Origin: Cellulophaga lytica DSM 7489
Lineage (GTDB): Bacteria > Bacteroidota > Bacteroidia > Flavobacteriales > Flavobacteriaceae
Length of the DNA: 64,000 bases
Assembly: GCF_000190595.1 (NCBI RefSeq)
Contig: NC_015167.1
Coordinates: forward strand, 1,353,501-1,417,500
Direction: 5' to 3'
Part shown: positions 47,338-53,981 of the stretch, piece by piece
Position numbering within the stretch: position 1 is the first letter of the stretch
Layout: each line of letters opens with the position of its first letter
Made by a program: the position numbers and the translations under genes
The notes under the pieces: generated by a model
What the model was told of the DNA's origin: nothing
The model's input: only the letters and a program-made list of their open reading frames with translations
Database searches by the model: none

Positions 47338-47408
47338 AAAAGGGCAGAGAAGTCTCTACCCTTTTCGTCCCAAATCTTACCATAAACTTAACCTACTTAT
47401 GCTATGGC
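47338..47408 (-). ncRNA. Small RNA family copy 1
   Basis: One of four near-identical units of about 70 bases, read on the minus strand. It starts near GCCATAGCATAAG (47408) and carries the seed UAGGUUAAGUU (around 47387-47394). An 8-base block AUUUGGGA follows, then a terminator stem AAAAGGGUAGAG/CUCUGCCCUUUU with ACUU loop and a U-rich tail. The 5' part can fold as CCAUA/UAUGG, leaving the seed in the loop. AUUUGGGA matches the GT4 leader block UCCCAAAU exactly, unlike copies 2-4. Its -7 box, TAATTTAG, has one mismatch. No reading frame of note. Confidence 0.7.
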
Positions 47409-47412
47409 TCTG

Positions 47413-47420
47413 CTAAATTA
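47413..47420 (-). promoter_or_regulatory. -7 element of small RNA copy 1
   Basis: On the minus strand TAATTTAG (one mismatch to TAnnTTTG) ends 4 bases before the conserved start of the unit. Confidence 0.5.
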
Positions 47421-47533
47421 CTGGTATTGTGTCTAATAAAAAAAAAAATCTGCAAAAAAATTAACACAATAACATAGAATATTGCAAATAATATCGATGA
47501 AATGCACCCTAATAGCTTGATTACAAGCAAACA

Positions 47534-47559
47534 AAAAGACGAAGTTTCCTTCGTCTTTT
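47534..47559 (-). terminator. Hairpin resembling the small RNA terminators
   Basis: AAAAGACGAAG/CTTCGTCTTTT with a GAAA loop on the minus strand, nearly identical to the copy 2 terminator but without the conserved CCATAGC..AGGTTAAG part or a clear -7 box. It is 100 bases after the metallopeptidase stop and is probably its terminator, or a decayed fifth unit. Confidence 0.7.
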
Positions 47560-47659
47560 CTCCAAAAACCAACTAGAAATTCAACTCAAAAATCCCATAG
47601 TTTTGTTAAAATTTTAGCGCTAATTAAAAAATTATACTAAAGTAGGTGTTCATAAATTT

Positions 47660-48556
47660 TTAATCTAGATTAAAATACTCTTCATCAGACATTTCTCCGT
47701 TGCTAATTTTTTGCAATTCTTTTGCGTAAGAACGTATATACTTATCTAATTCTGCATTAAAATATTCAGATTTTTCTTGCTTGTAAGATCCATTTAAAAC
47801 TCCGTTATAGTAGTAAAAAAAGTTGTAGTCAAAACTAGCCGCATTTAAATCATAAGCACCTAATAAAAACCCTAATCTTACTGCAGAGCGTCTTTGGTAA
47901 CTACGCCCGTGGTGACCAGGACTGGTTGTGTTATTATCTCCAATAGAAGCTGCAAATTCATAAGCAGTAGCTATCTGAGAAAAACTAGTTTTGTTATAGC
48001 CATTAGGTCTTCTTAAATAGTAACCTGCCATACCATCTGCCTCTAATTCTGCTGCTCTGGCAGTAGATTCATTTTTAGATGGGTAACCGTATGTAAATTG
48101 TAATTGATGAGCAAACTCATGTGCTAATATCATAACATTTGCTATTTGCCCTTGTGCCTTTGCAGCATTATAAATGGCTTCTCCGTAATAAATTTTACCA
48201 CTACCATAAGATATAGCATTGTAAGTAGAGTTAGGGTTAGAGTTGTCTTTTACAAAACTAAGTGGCACAGCTGGTCTTCCCCATACTGCTGCAATTTTAG
48301 AGTTTTGTGTTTGCATAAAATTAGTCTCAGAAGACGTTCCTATAGAACTGCTTAAATATGCTGTACTACTCCAGTTTCCGTCTACATAACCACATTCATA
48401 TAATTCGTTTTCAAAAGCTTCAGAAATTGCCAACTCTTGTGCTTCTGCAACTTCGGTTTGCTGTTCCAAAGAGTCTGTATCTTTAGAACAAGATTGTAAA
48501 ACTGCTACAAAAGTTAACCCTAGTAGGTAGGTTCTTTTAAAATTTAAGTTTTTCAT
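47660..48556 (-). CDS. Zincin-type metallopeptidase lipoprotein
   Basis: A 298-residue lipoprotein (signal ends VLQSC, Cys23). The zinc motif HEFAH (HExxH type) lies at about residues 146-150 in MILAHEFAHQLQFTYG. A downstream Glu in AAELEADGMAGYYLRR is the likely third ligand, the pattern of neutral zinc metallopeptidases of the YpfJ/gluzincin kind. The substrate is unknown. The gene is embedded in the small RNA region, with copy 1 on its 3' side and copies 2-4 on its 5' side, all transcribed in its direction. No CUUAACCU is seen in its own leader. Confidence 0.82.
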   Translation of the reverse strand: MKNLNFKRTYLLGLTFVAVLQSCSKDTDSLEQQTEVAEAQELAISEAFENELYECGYVDGNWSSTAYLSSSIGTSSETNFMQTQNSKIAAVWGRPAVPLSFVKDNSNPNSTYNAISYGSGKIYYGEAIYNAAKAQGQIANVMILAHEFAHQLQFTYGYPSKNESTARAAELEADGMAGYYLRRPNGYNKTSFSQIATAYEFAASIGDNNTTSPGHHGRSYQRRSAVRLGFLLGAYDLNAASFDYNFFYYYNGVLNGSYKQEKSEYFNAELDKYIRSYAKELQKISNGEMSDEEYFNLD

Positions 48557-48768
48557 AATTAATATTGTATTGATTATTAGTTAACACAATATTAGTAAAT
48601 ATTTTCCTACTATTTATGCAATAAGTTAAAAAAATTAACAATACAAATATAACTATCGGATAACTAGAGTATTAGAACTCAAATAAGGATTGAAAAAATG
48701 AAAACAACTAGTACTATGATAGTTACAGCTAAATAAAAATGAAGACTTTACAAATTATGGGTAAAAAT

Positions 48769-48837
48769 AAAAAGGCGAAGTTTCCTTCGCCTTTTTCCCC
48801 AAATCTTACCATGAACTTAACCTACTTATGCTATGGT
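48769..48837 (-). ncRNA. Small RNA family copy 2
   Basis: A 69-base unit on the minus strand. It starts ACCATAGCATAAG, then has UAGGUUAAGUU, AUUUGGGGAAAAAGG and the terminator stem AAAAAGGCGAAG/CUUCGCCUUUUU with a GAAA tetraloop. The first 41 bases are identical to copy 3, while the terminator stem differs by paired changes. A perfect TACATTTG -7 box ends 5 bases before the start. The plus-strand position of the seed complement is 48816-48823. Confidence 0.75.
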
Positions 48838-48842
48838 GATAA

Positions 48843-48850
48843 CAAATGTA
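48843..48850 (-). promoter_or_regulatory. -7 element of small RNA copy 2
   Basis: TACATTTG on the minus strand, a perfect TAnnTTTG, 5 bases before the conserved ACCATAGC start. Confidence 0.65.
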
Positions 48851-48965
48851 TATTAATTATATAGTGCAATAAACAATATTAGTTAAACTAAAGAGTTTAC
48901 TAGACTAAGTGATTTTTATATATTTTTTTTAAAAGGAATTGAATTTCAGGAAAGTAGTAAAAAAT

Positions 48966-49034
48966 AAAAAGGTAGAGTCTCCTCCACCTTTTTCCCCAAA
49001 TCTTACCATGAACTTAACCTACTTATGCTATGGT
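48966..49034 (-). ncRNA. Small RNA family copy 3
   Basis: A 69-base unit on the minus strand. The 5' part is identical to copy 2 (ACCATAGC, UAGGUUAAGUU, AUUUGGGG). The terminator stem is AAAAAGGUGGAG/CUCUACCUUUUU with a GAGA loop, so three stem bases changed while pairing was kept. A perfect TATCTTTG -7 box lies 4 bases upstream. The seed complement on plus is at 49013-49020. Confidence 0.75.
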
Positions 49035-49038
49035 ACAG

Positions 49039-49046
49039 CAAAGATA
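49039..49046 (-). promoter_or_regulatory. -7 element of small RNA copy 3
   Basis: TATCTTTG on the minus strand, a perfect TAnnTTTG, 4 bases before the conserved start. Confidence 0.65.
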
Positions 49047-49142
49047 ACTTAAGTTTATATTTTGTTCCTAAAGTATCGGATTAACGCCCATTTCATCAGT
49101 CCAACTACATATTATCCGATGAATGGTATAGTATAAAAAATA

Positions 49143-49209
49143 AAAAGGCGGAGTTTCCTCCACCTTTTCCCCAAATTTTACCATGAACTTAACCTACTTA
49201 TGCTATGGT
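49143..49209 (-). ncRNA. Small RNA family copy 4
   Basis: A 67-base unit on the minus strand: ACCATAGC start, UAGGUUAAGUU seed, then UUUGGGGAAAAGG and terminator stem AAAAGGUGGAG/CUCCGCCUUUU with a GAAA loop. The 13-base UUUGGGGAAAAGG is a perfect complement of CCUUUUCCCCAAA in the REC-GT2 leader, which copies 2 and 3 match only with a bulge. A perfect TAATTTTG -7 box lies 5 bases upstream. The seed complement on plus is at 49188-49195. Confidence 0.75.
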
Positions 49210-49214
49210 AATCA

Positions 49215-49222
49215 CAAAATTA
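49215..49222 (-). promoter_or_regulatory. -7 element of small RNA copy 4
   Basis: TAATTTTG on the minus strand, a perfect TAnnTTTG, 5 bases before the conserved start. Confidence 0.65.
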
Positions 49223-49312
49223 GCTATGTAACTACCCTTTGGCTGCATAAAAAAGCTAAAACGCATATATTACCGACAAAATACACTATTTAATGCATTT
49301 CATCGATGCATT

Positions 49313-51211
49313 TTAATACGCTCGTTCACTTTTACCTTCATAAAAGTTAATAAATGCTCTGTTAACCACTCTGTTACCTCCTGGAGTAGGGTAATCTCCG
49401 GTAAAGTACCAATCTCCTAAATTTTTAGGACAAGCCTCATGTAAACTTTCTACAGTTTGGTATATAATTTCTACCTCTGCTTTAATTTCTGATGAGCTAA
49501 GTAATTCTCCTATTTTTTTAGAAATTTGCTTTGCCGTAAAAGGCTTGTAAAACTCTTTCACATAGTTAACAACCTCTTTGTCTGGTCTGTTTACTTGTGT
49601 TAAACATTTCTCATAAATACCTTTTACAATATCCATAGAGTCATTTTCTTTATGTAGTGCTAAGGCAGCCCTAAAAGCAATAAAGTCTTCTAGTTTAGCC
49701 ATATCAATACCATAACAATCTGGATATCTAATTTGTGGAGCAGATGAAACTACTACTATTTTCTTTGGTAATAACCTATCTAGTATTTTTAAAATACTCT
49801 TTTTAAGCGTTGTACCACGTACTATACTATCATCTATAATAACAAGGTTGTCTCCCTTTTTTACAGAACCGTAAGATATATCATATACATGCGCTACTAG
49901 ATCATCTCTACTACTGTCTTGTGTAATAAATGTTCTAAGTTTAGCATCTTTAATTGCTACTTTTTCTATACGAGGTCTAACCTCTAGTATTTCGTGTAAC
50001 TCCTCTGATGTAATTTTTCTTCCTATAGATAAAATTTGCTGTTCCTTTTTACGGTTTAAGTGGTTTTGCGCCTCTTTAACCATACCATAAAAAGAAGTTT
50101 CTGCTGTATTTGGTATGTATGAAAAAACAGTGTTTTTAATATCACCATCTATAGACTCTAATATTTGCGGAAAAAGTAACTTACCAAGCTCTTTACGCTC
50201 TTTATAAATTTCTTTATCACTACCTCTAGAAAAATAAATACGCTCAAAAGAACATGCTTTACGCTCTACTGGCTCTAGAATTTGTTTAATATTAGCTTTA
50301 CCACTTTTCTTTACTATAAGAGCGTGTCCAGGTTCTAGTTCTTTTATTTCATCAAAAGGTACGTTAAATACTGTTTGTATTGCTGGTCTTTCCGATGCTA
50401 CAACAACAACCTCATCATCTTTATAATAGTAAACGGGTCTAATACCTGCAGGATCTCTAAGCACAAAACTATCTCCATGGCCTAATAAACCAGACATAGC
50501 ATAACCACCATCCCAGTTTTTAGCTGCCTTTTTAAGAATTTTAGCAACGTTTAAACGCTCTGCTATAATTGGTGAAGCTTCTAATTTAGTAAACCCTTCC
50601 TTTTTTATTTGCTTGTACAGTTTTGCTACAGCGTCATCTAAAAAATGACCTATTTTTTCCATAACAGTTACTGTATCTGCCATTTCTTTTGGGTGCTGAC
50701 CAATTTGCACCAAATTGTCAAAAAGTTCATTAACATTGGTCATGTTAAAATTACCTGCCACAATTAGGTTTCTATGCATCCAATTGTTTTGTCTTAAAAA
50801 AGGGTGCACACTCTCTATACTATTTTTACCAAAAGTACCGTAGCGTACGTGCCCTAGCAACACCTCTCCTATATAAGGAATGTGTTTTTTTTGTAAAGCT
50901 ACATTGTCTACATACTCTGGGTTTTCTTGTAAAGCAGTGTTTATGCGGTCATTTATTTGAGCAAAAATATCTTGTATTGGCTGACTTTGAGCAGAACGCA
51001 CTCTACTCATATAACGCTCTCCTTGCTTCATATCTAATTTAATGCTGGCAAAACCTGCACCGTCTTGTCCACGGTTGTGTTGCTTTTCCATCATTAAGTA
51101 CATTTTATTTACTCCGTAAAAAGCTGTACCGTACTTTTCTTTGTAATACTCTAAGGGCTTTAACAGCCTAATCATAGAAATTCCACATTCGTGTTTAATG
51201 GCGTCACTCAT
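49313..51211 (-). CDS. Amidophosphoribosyltransferase, long Bacteroidota form
   Basis: A 632-residue PurF-like enzyme that makes 5-phosphoribosylamine from PRPP and glutamine in purine synthesis. The glutaminase nucleophile is an internal Cys9 (KHECGISMI), where classic PurF exposes the Cys at residue 1 or 2 after processing. The phosphoribosyl motif is VIIDDSIVRGTTLKKSI. It is about 130 residues longer than typical PurF, with extensions in the glutaminase domain and at the C-terminus. PurN and a PfkB kinase are encoded on the same strand nearby. Confidence 0.85.
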   Translation of the reverse strand: MSDAIKHECGISMIRLLKPLEYYKEKYGTAFYGVNKMYLMMEKQHNRGQDGAGFASIKLDMKQGERYMSRVRSAQSQPIQDIFAQINDRINTALQENPEYVDNVALQKKHIPYIGEVLLGHVRYGTFGKNSIESVHPFLRQNNWMHRNLIVAGNFNMTNVNELFDNLVQIGQHPKEMADTVTVMEKIGHFLDDAVAKLYKQIKKEGFTKLEASPIIAERLNVAKILKKAAKNWDGGYAMSGLLGHGDSFVLRDPAGIRPVYYYKDDEVVVVASERPAIQTVFNVPFDEIKELEPGHALIVKKSGKANIKQILEPVERKACSFERIYFSRGSDKEIYKERKELGKLLFPQILESIDGDIKNTVFSYIPNTAETSFYGMVKEAQNHLNRKKEQQILSIGRKITSEELHEILEVRPRIEKVAIKDAKLRTFITQDSSRDDLVAHVYDISYGSVKKGDNLVIIDDSIVRGTTLKKSILKILDRLLPKKIVVVSSAPQIRYPDCYGIDMAKLEDFIAFRAALALHKENDSMDIVKGIYEKCLTQVNRPDKEVVNYVKEFYKPFTAKQISKKIGELLSSSEIKAEVEIIYQTVESLHEACPKNLGDWYFTGDYPTPGGNRVVNRAFINFYEGKSERAY

Positions 51212-51229
51212 TTCTTATAAATTGATATT

Positions 51230-51252
51230 AAAAAAAGCCCATAAATGGGCTT
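51230..51252 (-). terminator. Terminator after the PfkB kinase gene
   Basis: AAGCCCAT and ATGGGCTT form an 8-bp stem with a 2-base loop, followed on the minus strand by a T-run. It separates the kinase transcript from purF. Confidence 0.85.
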
Positions 51253-51259
51253 GTAATTA

Positions 51260-52186
51260 TTATTGTAATTCTATGTTAAACTGGGTTAATTCCGCAAACT
51301 GACGCAGCCTCTTGTCTACTTCTGTTTTTTCTAATTTCTCCATACGCTCTGTTCCAAAGCGTTCTACACAAAAAGAGGCCAAATTAGAACCGTGAATTAT
51401 TGCGCTTTTTAAATTGTCAAAAGAAACGTTACCTGAAGCTGCTAAATAACCAGAGAAGCCACCTGCAAAAGTGTCTCCTGCACCTGTAGGGTCAAAAACC
51501 TCTTCTAATGGTAATGCTGGTGCAAAAAACACATTATCATCTTTAAACAATAATGCTCCGTGTTCTCCTTTTTTAATAACAACAAATTTTGGTCCCATTG
51601 TTTGTATTTTGGCAGCTGCCTTAACTAAAGAGTATTCTCCTGTTAATTGTCTTGCCTCTTCATCATTAATTGTAATAACATCTATATGCTTAATTACGTT
51701 TAACAATTCATCTAATGCATTATCCATCCAAAAGTTCATTGTATCTAAAACAATAAGCTTTGGTTTTTTTGTCATTTGTTCAATAACACTCATTTGTACG
51801 CTAGGGTGTAGATTTCCTAACATAACAACATCTGCTTCTTTATAACTTTCTGGAACTACTGGTTTAAAATCTGCCAATACGTTTAACTCTGTAGCTAAAG
51901 TATCTCTAGAGTTTAAATCGTTATGATATTTACCTTTCCAATAAAATGTTTTACCTCCTTTTACAATTTCTAAGGCAGATAAATCTACATTTTTACTCTT
52001 TAATAAGTCTAGGTGTTCTTGAGGGAAATCTTCACCAACAACAGATACTATTGCAGAGTTTACTTTAAATTGTGACGCAGCTAAAGCTATGTACGTTGCT
52101 GCACCACCAAGAATAACATCTGTTTTACCAAAAGGGGTTTCTATAGCATCAAAAGCTACTGTACCCACAATTAACAATTTGCTCAT
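51260..52186 (-). CDS. PfkB family sugar/nucleoside kinase
   Basis: A 308-residue ribokinase-like enzyme. I use the Met at 52186 (MSKLLIVGTVAFDAIETPFG). An upstream in-frame Met would add 14 residues that do not fit the family. The substrate-site GGAATYIALAASQF and the catalytic signature FDPTGAGDTFAGGF (with the conserved Asp) are intact. The closest group by eye is the adenosine/ribokinase-like kinases of Bacteroidota. The exact sugar or nucleoside cannot be named, although purine genes on both sides make a nucleoside or ribose derivative plausible. Confidence 0.92.
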   Translation of the reverse strand: MSKLLIVGTVAFDAIETPFGKTDVILGGAATYIALAASQFKVNSAIVSVVGEDFPQEHLDLLKSKNVDLSALEIVKGGKTFYWKGKYHNDLNSRDTLATELNVLADFKPVVPESYKEADVVMLGNLHPSVQMSVIEQMTKKPKLIVLDTMNFWMDNALDELLNVIKHIDVITINDEEARQLTGEYSLVKAAAKIQTMGPKFVVIKKGEHGALLFKDDNVFFAPALPLEEVFDPTGAGDTFAGGFSGYLAASGNVSFDNLKSAIIHGSNLASFCVERFGTERMEKLEKTEVDKRLRQFAELTQFNIELQ

Positions 52187-52272
52187 ATAAGTTAATTTTG
52201 GTGCAAAGATACATTTTTGAAATAGCAATTCCGATTCATTAGAACATCAATTTATAAAAACAAGAAAAAGTA

Positions 52273-52905
52273 CTATTTACGCCCAAAGTCTGCAGGAATT
52301 TCTCCCCAAGCTTTAGTTTCCCATTTTACAATTGTTGTAGTGTATGTATTTGTTTTTAACCAATCTTCTGCTCTACGTATTAACTCAAAAACATCTTCAT
52401 TTTTTTTAGACTCCTTTAATTTACTATTGCACTTTTTTTTGCGTACCCAACTCATAGCTGTTCTAGAGTCTGTATAAATTATACGGTTACTATTATTTTT
52501 TTTAAGATATGCCAAGCCATGTACCAAAGCTAAAAACTCTCCTATATTATTAGTGCCTTGTTTAAAAGGCCCTTGTTTAAAAAGCTCTTTGGCGGTTTGG
52601 GTGTCTACACCACGGTATTCCATAATACCTGGGTTGCCACTAGATGCTGCATCTACAGCAATAGAGTTGTAATTTAGTTGCCCTATTTTATCTAGCTCTG
52701 CTTTAGACAAGCTTGTAGTAATTTTTTTACCTCTATAATCATCATAACTACCATTAAAAGCTTTTTTTGCAGCTTCAAAAGTTGGAAAAGACTTATACTG
52801 GGCGCCTTTCTCTTTATTAATGGCAGCCTTGCAAGCAACCCAAGAATCGTAAATTCCGGGTTTTTTACCTTTCCAAACTGTATAAAATTTTCCTTTTTTA
52901 CCCAT
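52273..52905 (-). CDS. RNase HI with N-terminal viroplasmin domain
   Basis: A 210-residue enzyme. The N-terminal RNA/DNA-hybrid-binding domain (about 1-50, KFYTVWKGKKPGIYDSW) is the viroplasmin/caulimovirus VI type. The RNase H domain (about 75-210) has the catalytic Asp and Glu residues in VDAASSGNPG, NNIGEFLALVHGLAYL and YTDSRTAMSWV. It removes RNA from RNA:DNA hybrids. Its ATG overlaps the purN stop as TAATG. Confidence 0.92.
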   Translation of the reverse strand: MGKKGKFYTVWKGKKPGIYDSWVACKAAINKEKGAQYKSFPTFEAAKKAFNGSYDDYRGKKITTSLSKAELDKIGQLNYNSIAVDAASSGNPGIMEYRGVDTQTAKELFKQGPFKQGTNNIGEFLALVHGLAYLKKNNSNRIIYTDSRTAMSWVRKKKCNSKLKESKKNEDVFELIRRAEDWLKTNTYTTTIVKWETKAWGEIPADFGRK

Positions 52906-53471
52906 TATTTTGATAAAAGTTGATCTATTACCTTTGGAAAGTGCTCATACTCTAACATGTGTACCTTTTTTGCAATGTCATCTACAGAATCGTTACTATT
53001 AACTGCTGTTTCTGCCTGATAAATTATAGCTCCTTCATCATAATTTTCATTTACATAATGAATTGTTATGCCAGTTTTTGACTCATTATTATTTTTTACT
53101 GCATTGTGCACATGCATGCCGTACATTCCTTTTCCTCCATAATTTGGCAGTAATGCAGGGTGTATATTTACAATCTTATTAGGGAAAGCATCAACAAACT
53201 TTTGGGGTATTTTTAGTAAAAAACCCGCCAAAATAATTAAATCTGGTTGCATACCCTTAATTATGTCTAATAAGCAGTCTGACTTAGAAAAAGCCTTTCT
53301 ATTGAAGCACAAGGAGCTTATATTCAGTCTGTTACATCTATCTATGACTTTGGCATCTCTTTTGTTAGTAAGTACACAGGTAATAGTAACCAAAGGGTTG
53401 TCTTTAAAATAATTTGCTATGTTCTCTACATTAGAACCAGAACCAGAAGCAAGTAGAACAATACGTTTCAT
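52905..53471 (-). CDS. purN: Phosphoribosylglycinamide formyltransferase
   Basis: A 188-residue GAR transformylase that uses 10-formyl-tetrahydrofolate in purine synthesis. The start LLASGSGSNVENIANYF, the catalytic Asn/His/Asp group in IVNIHPALLPNYGGKG, the HVHNAV segment and the GITIHYVNENYDEGAIIYQ signature are present. It is upstream of the RNase H gene with a 1-base overlap, and divergent from acpP. Confidence 0.96.
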   Translation of the reverse strand: MKRIVLLASGSGSNVENIANYFKDNPLVTITCVLTNKRDAKVIDRCNRLNISSLCFNRKAFSKSDCLLDIIKGMQPDLIILAGFLLKIPQKFVDAFPNKIVNIHPALLPNYGGKGMYGMHVHNAVKNNNESKTGITIHYVNENYDEGAIIYQAETAVNSNDSVDDIAKKVHMLEYEHFPKVIDQLLSK

Positions 53472-53593
53472 AGAGCGCCAAATAAGGTAATTAATGAATA
53501 AAAAATGAGGTGTAAAATTAACACTTCAATATTAAATTAAATTAAAAATTGACACATTTTAACGACAAATGGTGTATTTAAACCAAAGTTTTT

Positions 53594-53601
53594 TATTTTT
53601 G
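53594..53601 (+). promoter_or_regulatory. acpP promoter -7 element
   Basis: TATTTTTG is a perfect TAnnTTTG box 32 bases before the acpP start codon. Confidence 0.6.
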
Positions 53602-53633
53602 CCTTCAATTAAAATTATTAAAACAAAATTATT

Positions 53634-53867
53634 ATGTCAGACATTGCATCAAGAGTAAAAGCTATAATCGTTGACAAATTAGGAGTTGATGAGAACGAAG
53701 TTGTTACAGAAGCGAGCTTTACTAACGACTTAGGAGCAGATTCTTTAGATACTGTTGAGTTAATTATGGAGTTCGAAAAAGAATTCGATATTCAGATTCC
53801 AGATGATCAAGCAGAAAACATTGCAACAGTTGGTCAAGCAATAAGTTATATAGAAGAAGCAAAGTAA
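53634..53867 (+). CDS. acpP: Acyl carrier protein
   Basis: A 77-residue acidic carrier protein. The phosphopantetheine serine is in [15 protein letters not shown] (the DSL motif). The N-terminus [17 protein letters not shown] and C-terminal [13 protein letters not shown] are standard. It shuttles acyl chains in fatty acid synthesis. A terminator-like hairpin separates it from fabF, fitting the need for much more carrier than enzyme. Confidence 0.97.
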   Translation: MSDIASRVKAIIVDKLGVDENEVVTEASFTNDLGADSLDTVELIMEFEKEFDIQIPDDQAENIATVGQAISYIEEAK

Positions 53868-53892
53868 TTTATTATATCTTGAACAAGATTTA

Positions 53893-53936
53893 AAAAAATA
53901 TCCATGTGGTAGTCTTGCTGCATGGATTTTTTTTTT
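53893..53936 (+). terminator. Terminator/attenuator between acpP and fabF
   Basis: ATCCATG and CATGGAT form a stem flanked by an A-run before and a T-run of about ten after. It gives partial termination between acpP and fabF. Confidence 0.85.
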
Positions 53937-53981
53937 TAATTTACACATATCTAATTAATAGATTTAACAAAATTTGAGTTC

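Larger units (their letters stand above)
47253..47659. other. 407-base gene-free stretch after superoxide dismutase
   Basis: From left to right it holds the dismutase terminator (47273-47305), small RNA copy 1 with its promoter (47338-47420), a TCGATGAAATGCAC motif (47494-47507), and a related hairpin (47534-47559) that can end the metallopeptidase transcript. Confidence 0.8.
48557..49312. other. 756-base gene-free stretch holding three small RNA genes
   Basis: No protein-coding frame of note. It contains small RNA copies 2, 3 and 4 with their promoters, TATCGGAT-type short repeats (48654, 49074, inverted near 49113), and a TGCATTTCATCGA motif just after the purF stop. The remaining sequence is AT-rich with no recognised feature. 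Confidence 0.8.

Noticed and set aside
47338-49209. The four repeats as a miniature transposon or REP-type element
   Set aside because: They have separate promoters, differ in the hairpin by compensatory changes, and show no target-site duplication or terminal inverted repeat typical of a transposon.
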